Positions 25,759 through 33,982 of a stretch of 45,012 bases of DNA are shown one piece after another. This DNA is from SZUA-36 sp964650905 (GTDB lineage Bacteria > Pseudomonadota > Gammaproteobacteria > Xanthomonadales > SZUA-36): the NCBI GenBank assembly GCA_964650905.1, contig CAZYVH010000016.1:1-45012 (forward strand), read 5' to 3'. Position numbers and translations under genes: made by a program. How positions within the stretch are numbered: the stretch's first letter is position 1; each line of letters starts with the position of its first letter. The notes under the pieces are model-generated. The model was given only the letters and a program-made list of their open reading frames with translations. It was not told the DNA's origin and did not search any database.

Positions 25759-25772
25759 TAATTGATCTTACT

Positions 25773-25814
25773 GTGGAGGTTGAAGGAGTGAACTTCTCCT
25801 TTGATTCAGTCCAC
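25773..25814. other. bulged stem-loop between promoter D and the GlmE fragment
   Basis: GTGGA pairs with TCCAC, TGAA with TTCA and GGAG with CTCC around a 7-base loop, with small bulges between the stems. No T-tract follows on either strand. It may be a structured leader or chance. The rest of 25815-25957 shows no gene. Confidence 0.3.
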
Positions 25815-25957
25815 CTGCACGGAGGGTAAATCATCATATCAGACTACACATTTGGCACATTCCATCGGCATCACATAGCCTTTGGATAAGGCCAGGCTTG
25901 CCAATTTAGAAATTCGTAGCGCACCTGAAGCTCTCTGCAAGATCGGAAGGGTCTGCC

Positions 25958-26191
25958 GTGATGGGTGTCAGGGACTCACATGGTGCGGCAAGATATCTGG
26001 ATCACGGTAACCTCCCCTTTGGAAATGAAATTCTTGAATTCCATCGCGAAAAAATCGCTGTACGGGAAAAAGAGATCAATCGCAAGGTTGATTATGAGGT
26101 CCTGATCAATGACATCACCGCAATAGCTAATGGTTCACTGCTGCCCGACCCTGGGAAGATTGAAAAGGGACTTTATCGGCGTTCAAAATGA
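25958..26191 (+). pseudogene. glmE: C-terminal fragment of glutamate (methylaspartate) mutase E subunit
   Basis: About 77 codons match the last part of the catalytic epsilon subunit of coenzyme-B12 glutamate mutase: VRDSHGAARYLDHGNLPF, then EFHREKIAVREKE, RKVDYEVLINDITAIANGS. The full subunit is about 480 residues. The frame is closed by a TAG about 60 bp upstream of 25958 and no barrel sequence precedes it, so about 85 percent of the gene is missing. Its TGA overlaps the ATG of the mutL-like gene (ATGA), the mark of a former glmE-mutL operon. It might still be translated as a small protein, but no independent function is known. Confidence 0.78.
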
Positions 26192-27627
26192 GACTGATCT
26201 TGGCCGTAGATTTCGGTAGCACCTATACCAAGGTGGTGGCCGTTGATCTGGAAAAGGAAGAAGTGGTTGCTGTTGTACAGGCCCCCACCACGGTTGAGAG
26301 CAATGCGACTCTGGGCCTGGATTCTGCGTTGTTGAAACTCAAACGGGACATTGAGGTTGAAAATCTCGAACCGGAGCGGTTCCTTTGCTGTAGCAGCGCA
26401 GCCGGTGGGCTGAGAATGGTCGTCGCCGGTCTTGTTCCCGAGTTGACGACCAAGGCGGCTCAGAAGGCCTGCCTTGGAGCGGGTGCCAGGGTAGTTGCCA
26501 GCTACTCAAATGGGCTTATCAAGGAGGATATGGATCGAATCGAAGAAATTGCCCCGGATATCCTCCTGCTGGCTGGAGGAACCGATGGTGGAAATAAGGC
26601 GGCGATTCTTGAAAACGCCAGAATAGTTGGCGATTCCCGACTGGAAGTGCCGGTAATTATGGCCGGTAACAGGACAGCTGCATCCGAGGTCAGGTCGATC
26701 CTCGATTGCAGTGGAAAAGTCTCAATTGTGGTGGAAAATATCCTGCCGCAACTGGATAAAGTGAATGTGAAACCAGCCAGAATGGCGATTCGGGACACCT
26801 ACATCAGTCATATCATTAACGCCAAGGGACTGGACCGGGCCCGGGAAATTGTCGGCGACATCATCATGCCCACCCCTGCAGCCGTGTTAAATGCGGTCAC
26901 CTTGCTGGCTGAAGGAACCGAGCAGATTGAAGGTCTTGGCGAGTTGATAGTCGTTGACATTGGCGGGGCAACGACCGACGTACATTCAGTAGCCAAAGGC
27001 AGCCCGGCGAATCCGATGACTATAATCAAGGGTCTCCCCGAACCACATCGAAAACGAACGGTGGAGGGTGATCTCGGCCTACACCATAATGCCGAGTTGA
27101 TATTGGAATTGGTGGGCAAGCAGAAGATATTGGCCCTCATGCCGGACCGGGGTACTCAAGTGTCCACACGCCTGGACCTCACCCTGGCTATGCGACATTT
27201 ATCAAGAGATAGTGCCTCGGTCGCACCAGAAGACAGGGAGCATCTACTCGATATCGGCTTAGCGTCTGCCGCAGTAGAAGTGGCGATGAAAAGGCACAGC
27301 GGTAATATTGAGGAATTGTATCTACCCACCGGTAAAGCATTGGTTCAACGCGGCAAGGATTTGACTGGAGTTAAGTATCTCATCGGAACCGGCGGAGTAT
27401 TCGGCCACGTTCAAATGCCCGGCTGGATTCTGAAGAAGGGATGTTTCGATGAGACAATGCCGGACTCACTAAGACCGATCGATCCGGACCTGTTTATAGA
27501 TGATCGATACATCATGTTTGCCATTGGTCTTTTGGCGGAAGAATACCCCGATCCAGCTCTGAAGATCATAAAGCAGTCATTGAGAAAGGTCGAAAACCCA
27601 AATGGTCGGAAAATGAGGAGGGAGTGA
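26188..27627 (+). CDS. mutL: MutL/GlmL-family ASKHA ATPase associated with B12-dependent mutases
   Basis: A 479-residue member of the glutamate-mutase MutL (GlmL) family, unrelated to mismatch-repair MutL. It has the actin-like ATPase motifs VDFGSTYTKVVAVD (about 6-19, phosphate 1) and VVDIGGATTDVHSV (about 254-267, phosphate 2), with LLLAGGTDGGNK between them. The family is encoded next to glutamate mutase and related adenosylcobalamin enzymes and is thought to act in maintaining or reactivating them, though this is not firmly shown. Here its usual partner is reduced to a fragment, while a different B12 mutase and MeaB are encoded within 15 kb. It may have been re-used for that mutase. The ATG overlaps the upstream TGA. 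Convergent with the HAD-DinB gene. Confidence 0.88.
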   Translation: MRLILAVDFGSTYTKVVAVDLEKEEVVAVVQAPTTVESNATLGLDSALLKLKRDIEVENLEPERFLCCSSAAGGLRMVVAGLVPELTTKAAQKACLGAGARVVASYSNGLIKEDMDRIEEIAPDILLLAGGTDGGNKAAILENARIVGDSRLEVPVIMAGNRTAASEVRSILDCSGKVSIVVENILPQLDKVNVKPARMAIRDTYISHIINAKGLDRAREIVGDIIMPTPAAVLNAVTLLAEGTEQIEGLGELIVVDIGGATTDVHSVAKGSPANPMTIIKGLPEPHRKRTVEGDLGLHHNAELILELVGKQKILALMPDRGTQVSTRLDLTLAMRHLSRDSASVAPEDREHLLDIGLASAAVEVAMKRHSGNIEELYLPTGKALVQRGKDLTGVKYLIGTGGVFGHVQMPGWILKKGCFDETMPDSLRPIDPDLFIDDRYIMFAIGLLAEEYPDPALKIIKQSLRKVENPNGRKMRRE

Positions 27628-27704
27628 TTCACGGCACTACGATTTTAACGGGCAGTCGTTCAAGTCGACAAACTGTCACCACGGGCACTCGAACATGATC
27701 GCGG

Positions 27705-28928
27705 CTAGCATTCATTACTCGTTGTTTGACCGTGAGCTATTGCATCCTGAATTTGGAGTAGGTGGGTGCGGTCGTGCTCAGTCGTGATGCGGACCATTTC
27801 TTCAAAATTGGTAGGGCCAAAGATCGCGCAACGGGCCGGTCTGTTCCACGCCTCCTCGGGCAGCCCAAGTAGCCACTCAATAGTTTCAGTTCGGTGTCTT
27901 ACAAACTCAGAGAAGGCTTTCTCCATTGGAATGAGTGAGTATCCATGAGCTCTACCCCAGGGATTTTTGTTGGCTGACAGGAAGGGGTTGTCCTGCTCAA
28001 TGATCCGGTGCAGGCGAACGCGATTTTCTGCAGATTCATGATCAATTAGATGGCAGACAATATCGCGGGTTGACCATTCACCCTCAGCCGGATAGGCCTC
28101 GAGTATATCGTCGTTGTAAATCTTGCGCAGGGTATCAAGTTGTGCCGGAAAAGCCCTTAGACGATGAATTAACGTCTTATACGTCGAAGGCAGAGGGGAA
28201 AGAATATCTAACCAGCCTGCCTCAACTTGAGCGATGAGGAATTGGTATGTTCCATAACCGGTGACCGGGATATCATCTGGTGGAAGTGTGCCATTTCCAG
28301 TTATCCAAAATGTATTCATTCCACAGGCAGTAGCGCCAACAATATCTTTGTTCCAGTCATCACCGATCATGATCGCTTCCGCGGCACTGACACCAAGACG
28401 CAATAAGATCTCCTCGAAGTATTCCGGCTGTGGCTTGCCGAAGTGCATGTTCTCCAGCGTTGTGATGTCTGCGAACGGATAGTCAGAAGCAGAAATACCA
28501 CCCCAGGCCATTCTGTGCAGGGTGGCACTCTCAGGAATCGCCGGATTAGTAGCGACAACAACCCGGTGGTTATGTTCGAAGAGCCACCGCAAAAAAAGGG
28601 GGGTCTCGGTGCGGGATTGGATCATTGGCCTCAGGGCCAGATGTACTTCAGTGTAGAAACTTTTGAACAGATGATGCAATTCTTGCTCATCTTTGGAATA
28701 TTGGAGCCTGGCAGCCAAACGCTCCAGGAAACGTGGGTACAGCAGCCTGGTGGCATCGTAGGCTTCGAGCGCTTCGCTATAAGCGGCAACAACATTTTTA
28801 CTGAAGGTGTTTGGAGATTGAATAGATGAAGCATGCTCACCCAGAGCCTTCAAGTAGGTAGAAAAAAACGAGTCTGTGTTAGTGGTGATAAGGGTGTCGT
28901 CCAGATCTATCAGAACTGCTTTGATCAT
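27705..28928 (-). CDS. HAD-superfamily hydrolase fused to a DinB-like domain
   Basis: A 407-residue two-domain protein. Residues 1-235 form a HAD phosphatase: LIDLDDTL (DxDxT nucleophile), VVATNP, then GKPQPEYF and MIGDDWNKDIVGA. Residues about 255-400 form a DinB/YfiT-like four-helix domain with probable metal ligands in CHLIDHESAENR and TEHDRTHLLQIQ. HAD enzymes remove phosphate from small molecules; DinB-like domains bind metal and often transfer or accept thiols. The fusion is unusual. It lies last in the minus-strand set after the split phosphotransferase genes, so a role on a phosphorylated intermediate is an attractive inference. AAGGGAAAG lies before the ATG. Confidence 0.85.
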   Translation of the reverse strand: MIKAVLIDLDDTLITTNTDSFFSTYLKALGEHASSIQSPNTFSKNVVAAYSEALEAYDATRLLYPRFLERLAARLQYSKDEQELHHLFKSFYTEVHLALRPMIQSRTETPLFLRWLFEHNHRVVVATNPAIPESATLHRMAWGGISASDYPFADITTLENMHFGKPQPEYFEEILLRLGVSAAEAIMIGDDWNKDIVGATACGMNTFWITGNGTLPPDDIPVTGYGTYQFLIAQVEAGWLDILSPLPSTYKTLIHRLRAFPAQLDTLRKIYNDDILEAYPAEGEWSTRDIVCHLIDHESAENRVRLHRIIEQDNPFLSANKNPWGRAHGYSLIPMEKAFSEFVRHRTETIEWLLGLPEEAWNRPARCAIFGPTNFEEMVRITTEHDRTHLLQIQDAIAHGQTTSNEC

Positions 28929-29070
28929 GGGTCTTTCCCTTCGAGAAAATCTGCTAGGAGTCTGTTAAAGAATGCATCCATAACTGTCCATTATTTTTAT
29001 CATGTCAATCTTTTTGTATGGACAAAAATCTATTTATTCATTGCCTGATTCGCTTCTGAAGAAGCTGGTA

Positions 29071-30138
29071 CTATCGCTGCGCCCGTAATTGTCGGAACAT
29101 ATGGATCATGAGATCCGCAAGATACTCCGCTTTTTCCTTTTCGCTTTTTGAAAATAAAACGGTAATTGGCCGGGTCTGGACTAAATAAATATTTCCTGGA
29201 AATGACGCACTCGAATCCACGACCCATTCGAAGTCCTGTGGTTTGCCATATTTTTGTTCCAAAAGCTTGCCCAGTTCGGCAAGCTGTATCGCTTCTTCAT
29301 CCGATAAACAGGAAATCTGGCGTTTCTCCAACGGAACCGTATCTTCCTGAATGCCCTGTTCTGCGTACCGCATCAGTTTGTCTTTTTCCGAGATCGTTTT
29401 TTCGGTCAGCACGAGCGTATTCTTATTCAAAACATATCTATCCGGGGTAACCAGACCCTGCACGATGCTTTCCCCTAACCCCCAACTTCCTTCCAACACA
29501 ATGTTGGATGTATCACCGGTTAACGGGTCAGCGGTAAATCCCACTCCGGACGAGCGGGCATTAACCATCTGCAGAACGGTTACCCCCATGAGGTCACCTT
29601 CGATTGGAAGGTGTTTCTGATGTCGATATGTCATTGCCCGCACCGTGAACTGACTTGCCCAGCATTGAATTGTTTTCTTTATTAGTTCTTCTTCTCCCCT
29701 CACATTCAAATAGCTTTCATACTGCCCGGCAAAGCTTGCATCCTCCATGTCCTCTGCCAGTCCGCTGGATCGTACGGCGATTGCCAGATTAGGATCGTCA
29801 CATCTTTGACACATGACTTTATAAAGGGTCACAATTGCCTCCCGAATATCATCCGGAAGTTCTTTTCCATTAATTATTTGGTTAACCAAATTGTTAACTT
29901 CCTTGTATTCGGCTATCTTGTTTATTTTCTTAGAGATTTTGTTTAAAGTCGGCCTGATCTCCTTCGCCACTCCGGTTTCATCAAGAAACTTTGCGTGAGC
30001 CTCGGCCGTAATCGCAAACCCGTCCGGCACGGGTGCACCGATACGACGCAACTCTCCCAAATTTGCACTTTTTCCCCCCACTAGGCTGACGGATTCACGC
30101 CCCACATCATCCAACCAAATAACTAATGGTCTGTTCAT
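29071..30138 (-). CDS. PEP-synthase-like ATP-binding protein (phenylphosphate-synthase PpsB-like)
   Basis: A 355-residue protein equal to the N-terminal ATP-grasp part of PEP synthase. It has LVGGKSANLGEL near the start, GAPVPDGFAIT, IAVRSSGLAEDMEDASFAGQYES, MVNARSSGVGFTADPLTG and FEWVVD, ending at the QTRPITV strand. The swivelling His domain and the PEP domain are absent and are supplied in part by the next gene upstream on the strand (30359-32041). A GTG at 30150 is possible, but the ATG at 30138 follows GGAGGAG directly. Split proteins of this size are known as PpsB of phenylphosphate synthase in anaerobic phenol degradation. A role in phosphorylating a hydroxyl group is inferred. Confidence 0.83.
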   Translation of the reverse strand: MNRPLVIWLDDVGRESVSLVGGKSANLGELRRIGAPVPDGFAITAEAHAKFLDETGVAKEIRPTLNKISKKINKIAEYKEVNNLVNQIINGKELPDDIREAIVTLYKVMCQRCDDPNLAIAVRSSGLAEDMEDASFAGQYESYLNVRGEEELIKKTIQCWASQFTVRAMTYRHQKHLPIEGDLMGVTVLQMVNARSSGVGFTADPLTGDTSNIVLEGSWGLGESIVQGLVTPDRYVLNKNTLVLTEKTISEKDKLMRYAEQGIQEDTVPLEKRQISCLSDEEAIQLAELGKLLEQKYGKPQDFEWVVDSSASFPGNIYLVQTRPITVLFSKSEKEKAEYLADLMIHMFRQLRAQR

Positions 30139-30358
30139 TTTCTCCTCCACCCTTCAAGACATCGAAATCGGTAATCAAATAAATGTAAATCTAGAATTGA
30201 TAATCATCCAGCAAGTTTTCTAAATCTGCCGAAGCAGGTTATATTGTCAGGTGCAAACTATCAGTCTGTAATGACACTATTTTGCGGAATAGACCTGCAT
30301 TTAAATACGAAACACAACTTTGTTTTAAAAAAATACGTTCAACCGACTGCGGCTATTT

Positions 30359-32041
30359 CTATTTATCCAGAAAATACACAACACCCACATTGGCATCTAC
30401 TCGCACTCTCTGCCCAGATTTGATTTTGCGCGTACCGTCAAAAACATTCATGACAACGGGAATGCCGAACTCCCGACCAACCACTGCGGCATGCGCAAGG
30501 CTTCCTCCCCGGTCAATAATCGCCCCTTTAATCAAATGGAACACCGGAGTCCAGCTTGGTGCCGTGTTGGCCGCGACCAGAATGTCGCCCTCTTCGATAT
30601 CGCGTAGATCCTGCTCTGAATGGACGACTCTTGCCCGCCCTTCCGCAACGCCGCAAGAACCGACTACGCCATATAGATCAGCCCCGAGTTCAGGGTCGAC
30701 CTGCGGCATAGATCCCATGAGTGCTTTATAGAATATAGGATCACCTAAACGCTTCAGATGTGGCTCGATTGCCTCTGCCGAGGTTCCTTCTTTTAATAAA
30801 AAAGGAGGATTCCCTTCTTTACACCATCCCTGCCAATCTTCGCGCCGCTTCTTTATAGTCGGCCGCAAATTATACATTTGAGGCACAAAAATTATTTTCG
30901 ATATCTCTTCGGGCAACAAAAAGAAAATATCGTCCTGTATATCAAAGGTGCCAGCCGTCACAAATTGTTTGCCAACCGCCATAAACGCTCTTCTGGTGAG
31001 TGAAAAGCAATAGTCTTCACAATAGTAGCTATGCCCTTCGCCATATGCCCCCGCATTTTGTGCGATTCTCAGCAGCTTAATAAAATATTGCTTTTGCAAG
31101 GGCGGTATTTTTTCGAGAATTTCCTTTTCCGCCGCTTCCCTGTCGATGTGCAGTTTTTCGCGGTTCATGTCAAGATCGCAGTCGTCGGTCTTTTTTAGGT
31201 AAATTTTTATGACCTCGATGACAGGGGTCTGATCTTCAATCCATGTGGGCTCGATAAATTCGGCTCTTCTTGGCATTCGCCATCCATCCTCATGTAAAAA
31301 TAGCCGCAGCTCATCAAGCCATTTACGACCCTTATTGCTTTTTTCCAGTTGAGGGATAATCTCATCCGCAGTTTCCCCGGAGGTAATAACGTCACTAAGC
31401 CCCGTCTCCCTTGCCTTATTCGCCAGGCCCAGCAGTTTCTTATCGACCTGGAATATTTTGTTATCGAAACCTGTGACAAGTTTTAAGAATGTCGGATGGG
31501 TGTCATCTATACCGATGAGCTGTTTACACATATGTTCCAGCAGCATATACGGCAACCAGACAATATACATACCCAGTACGTGCAGATAACTCATGCGGCG
31601 GGTAACCGCGAAACAATCTTCAACATGTTCCCAGAGATCGCTGGCGGAGGCATTATCTACATCAAAGTCTTTAAGTCTCGTGTAATGTGCCATCAGATCC
31701 GTTTCAAGCACGCCATCCCAATTCTTTCCATAATCTTCTAAATAAGGAAGGATGAACTTTCGAAACCTCTCTTCCCGCTGTGTGATTTCCTCTTCATCCT
31801 CAACAGGCGAGAAGCCATAATAGACACCACCATTCTGCAATCGCATCAAAGTCACCCGATCAAATGGCAGACTTACTTCTACTTTCGCACTGCAACCGCC
31901 AAAGGCAAAAAGATTTCCCCAATACCAAGCAAAAAGCGGTGTCCAGGGAGGAGCACAGTGGCTGATATCCAGAAGCCAAATGGGTGTGGCTTCAAAATCC
32001 AGTTCGGCATCAAAGTTGATGTAATAATCAAGTTGTTTCAT
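30359..32041 (-). CDS. PEP-utilizing-enzyme mobile-domain protein (phenylphosphate-synthase PpsA-like)
   Basis: A 560-residue protein. The C-terminal 80 or so residues are the phosphohistidine domain of PEP-utilising enzymes, with GGSLAHAAVVGREFGIPVV and the predicted phospho-His at about 517. The remaining N-terminal 430 residues are a helical region rich in Trp and Tyr (for example PPWTPLFAWYWGNLFAFGG) that resembles the substrate part of phenylphosphate synthase PpsA and rifampicin phosphotransferase rather than a PEP barrel. With the separate ATP-grasp protein (29071-30138) it would form a split dikinase moving a phosphate from ATP through histidine to an acceptor hydroxyl. The 220 bp between the two genes are unusually long for such partners. 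The acceptor is unknown. Confidence 0.8.
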   Translation of the reverse strand: MKQLDYYINFDAELDFEATPIWLLDISHCAPPWTPLFAWYWGNLFAFGGCSAKVEVSLPFDRVTLMRLQNGGVYYGFSPVEDEEEITQREERFRKFILPYLEDYGKNWDGVLETDLMAHYTRLKDFDVDNASASDLWEHVEDCFAVTRRMSYLHVLGMYIVWLPYMLLEHMCKQLIGIDDTHPTFLKLVTGFDNKIFQVDKKLLGLANKARETGLSDVITSGETADEIIPQLEKSNKGRKWLDELRLFLHEDGWRMPRRAEFIEPTWIEDQTPVIEVIKIYLKKTDDCDLDMNREKLHIDREAAEKEILEKIPPLQKQYFIKLLRIAQNAGAYGEGHSYYCEDYCFSLTRRAFMAVGKQFVTAGTFDIQDDIFFLLPEEISKIIFVPQMYNLRPTIKKRREDWQGWCKEGNPPFLLKEGTSAEAIEPHLKRLGDPIFYKALMGSMPQVDPELGADLYGVVGSCGVAEGRARVVHSEQDLRDIEEGDILVAANTAPSWTPVFHLIKGAIIDRGGSLAHAAVVGREFGIPVVMNVFDGTRKIKSGQRVRVDANVGVVYFLDK

Positions 32042-32182
32042 ATGAAAACTCTATTCTTTTGAGGCTGATCTCGAAAAAAGTCTTCGGTTTTCAGGCCTTC
32101 AGAACTGTGAATGTGACTTTGTATCATGGCCTTGGCGTACTACCCGAACCGAAATTCACCCACAGATTTTGCTGACGAACCT

Positions 32183-33157
32183 TCATTTCTTCGTCAAATC
32201 AAACAATACATCGCGCCAAATCTCCTTATTGGCAAGAATTTCTTCACATGCTGAATAATGATCAATATCACCGCTCGTAACTTTAGAAAAATATTCGATA
32301 AAGCTTTCATTCTTAGCCAAGGACTGTTTAATGTTTTTCAAGAGCATGTCCTCGATTATTCGAGAAAAAATATTTTTTCGGTTTATTTGTTGTCGTATCA
32401 CCGCAAGTTCGCTTTCAGGGGAGAACTGCCGGTGTTGCCTAATGGCTTCAAAAATTTCCTCGATGCCGATGCCTTCAACAGCTTGTGATTTGACGATGGG
32501 CGGATCCCAGTTTCCGGGTTTGGATCTCATGTGAAGCACATATTTCAAGTTTTCAAATGTCACATCGGCTTCGCCGCTGTCCATTTTGTTGATGATGAAA
32601 ACATCGGCTATTTCCATCATGCCGGATTTCATCGCCTGAATCTGATCGCCGCCGTGGGGGGTCAGAACGAGTAGATTGGTTTCGGCAATCCCCTTTATAT
32701 CTAGCTCTGTTTGTCCCACACCCACGGTTTCCAGGATAATAAAATCCTTTCCGAACGCGTCCAAAAGGCAAGCCACGGCATGAACCTTTTGCGGCAATCC
32801 GCCTAAATTTCCGCGCGTCGACATACTTCGGATAAAGACGTCATCATTCAGGAAATACTCACCCATTCTGATACGGTCACCGAGTATGGCGCCTCCGCTG
32901 TATGGACTGCTTGGATCGCAGGCAATGACCCCTACCGTAAAACCTTTTTTAAGGATCAGACCAACTAACCGTGCGGTTAGAGTGCTTTTCCCCGCACCAG
33001 GCGCACCTGTGATGCCGACTTTATATGCCTTGCCGAATCGATCACGAAGGGATCGCATGAGCAGAGGAATATCGACCTGTTCATTTTCAACCATCGTAAT
33101 CAGACGGCTCAGGGCGTAACTATCGCCATCCAGCATTTTTTGAACCAGCTCACTCAT
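32183..33157 (-). CDS. meaB: MeaB-like G-protein chaperone of B12-dependent acyl-CoA mutase
   Basis: A 324-residue MeaB/ArgK-type P-loop GTPase that loads and protects adenosylcobalamin in methylmalonyl-CoA-type mutases. It has GITGAPGAGKSTL (Walker A), DPSSPYSGGAILGDRIRM (switch region), ILETVGVGQTE (Walker B/switch II) and INKMDSGEAD (NKxD base motif), followed by the C-terminal dimerisation arm. A GTG at 33211, overlapping the SnoaL stop region, would add 18 residues; the ATG at 33157 gives the normal MSELV start. Its mutase is encoded 7 kb away on the other strand, unusual because meaB is generally beside the mutase. It follows the SnoaL-like gene behind promoter B. Confidence 0.92.
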   Translation of the reverse strand: MSELVQKMLDGDSYALSRLITMVENEQVDIPLLMRSLRDRFGKAYKVGITGAPGAGKSTLTARLVGLILKKGFTVGVIACDPSSPYSGGAILGDRIRMGEYFLNDDVFIRSMSTRGNLGGLPQKVHAVACLLDAFGKDFIILETVGVGQTELDIKGIAETNLLVLTPHGGDQIQAMKSGMMEIADVFIINKMDSGEADVTFENLKYVLHMRSKPGNWDPPIVKSQAVEGIGIEEIFEAIRQHRQFSPESELAVIRQQINRKNIFSRIIEDMLLKNIKQSLAKNESFIEYFSKVTSGDIDHYSACEEILANKEIWRDVLFDLTKK

Positions 33158-33212
33158 AAGCCCAGGAAAGCGGTCCCGATGCAAGGGAACTTCTGCATAT
33201 ATCTGAAGCACC

Positions 33213-33674
33213 TCAAAACATTGAATTGTCGTTGACGGAGGTCTCCGGGATATCCTGTAGTACGTCCCAATGTTCTACAATCCGGTCTCCCTCCAGACGA
33301 AAGATATCCATGACGGCTGTGCCTTGCGTAGCGGATCCCCACTCAGAGCCGTGCGTACCGGGTCCCCCCTTAGCATGGTGATGTAAAATGACATAGTCGC
33401 CATCGACAAAGACCTGCTTGAGTTCGACTTCCAAGTCTGGGTATTGCTCACCTAATAACTCGGCAAACTGGCGCAGTCCATCTGGGCCGTCGGCAACCAT
33501 GGGATTGTGTTGCGTATATGACTTTCCGAAAAATCTTGGGCCAAGGCTCGGATCGTGCTCGATGACATAACGTTGGAAGAAGTCGAGCACGATACGTGCT
33601 TTTGCTCGTTGTTCCGGTGTATGGTGGGGTTGATCCGGCCAGATTCCAACTATTTTGGGACCACGTTTCGCCAT
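33213..33674 (-). CDS. SnoaL-like (NTF2-fold) protein, paralogue of 18891-19397
   Basis: A 153-residue SnoaL-like protein: ARIVLDFFQRYVIEHD, YTQHNPMVADGPDG, DYVILHHHAKG, MDIFRLEGDRIVEHWDVLQ and a tail NDNSMF. It shares the QHNP and HWDV.Q motifs and the last residues with the protein at 18891-19397. Both are placed directly behind the island operator, so the two probably work on related intermediates. A start at 33698 is possible, but only the ATG at 33674 has a purine-rich site (AAGGAAAGAAG) before it. First gene behind promoter B, with meaB just downstream. Activity unknown; cyclase, isomerase or hydratase are options within the fold. Confidence 0.86.
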   Translation of the reverse strand: MAKRGPKIVGIWPDQPHHTPEQRAKARIVLDFFQRYVIEHDPSLGPRFFGKSYTQHNPMVADGPDGLRQFAELLGEQYPDLEVELKQVFVDGDYVILHHHAKGGPGTHGSEWGSATQGTAVMDIFRLEGDRIVEHWDVLQDIPETSVNDNSMF

Positions 33675-33844
33675 TAGATTCTTCTTTCCTTTTTTCATTG
33701 AAGTAGCTCAAAATCAAGCAAGTATTTCACGTGCCAAGAGGTACTTAGACTACATCTGGTCCTTAGCTGGAATATGCTAACTCGTGGAATAATCACGACC
33801 TTCCAAAAACCAACATGCGCTACCATATGGCTAATTTGATCGTA

Positions 33845-33890
33845 ATTCTAATGGATGATCGAGTGCGCCGATATCCCACAAATAAGGGAA
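33845..33890 (-). promoter_or_regulatory. island promoter B: operator and -10 between SnoaL/meaB genes and the LuxR-type regulator
   Basis: On the minus strand, TTCCCTTATTTGTGGGATA (33890-33872) fits the shared operator. TAGAAT at 33850-33845 begins 23 bp after GGGA, so the promoter reads toward the SnoaL-meaB genes. The operator is nearly symmetrical and lies 93 bp upstream of the regulator gene on the other strand, so it may also control that gene. Confidence 0.75.
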
Positions 33891-33982
33891 TATTTCCGAG
33901 AAAGCCACTTTTGATAGAAAATATGTCAAAATAAACACGCCCTAATATGTGTTAACCCATAAGAAACGAGACTTCACAGGTC

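Noticed and set aside
26188..27627. DNA mismatch-repair MutL
   Set aside because: The motifs are those of the ASKHA ATPase family linked to glutamate mutase; the shared name is coincidental.
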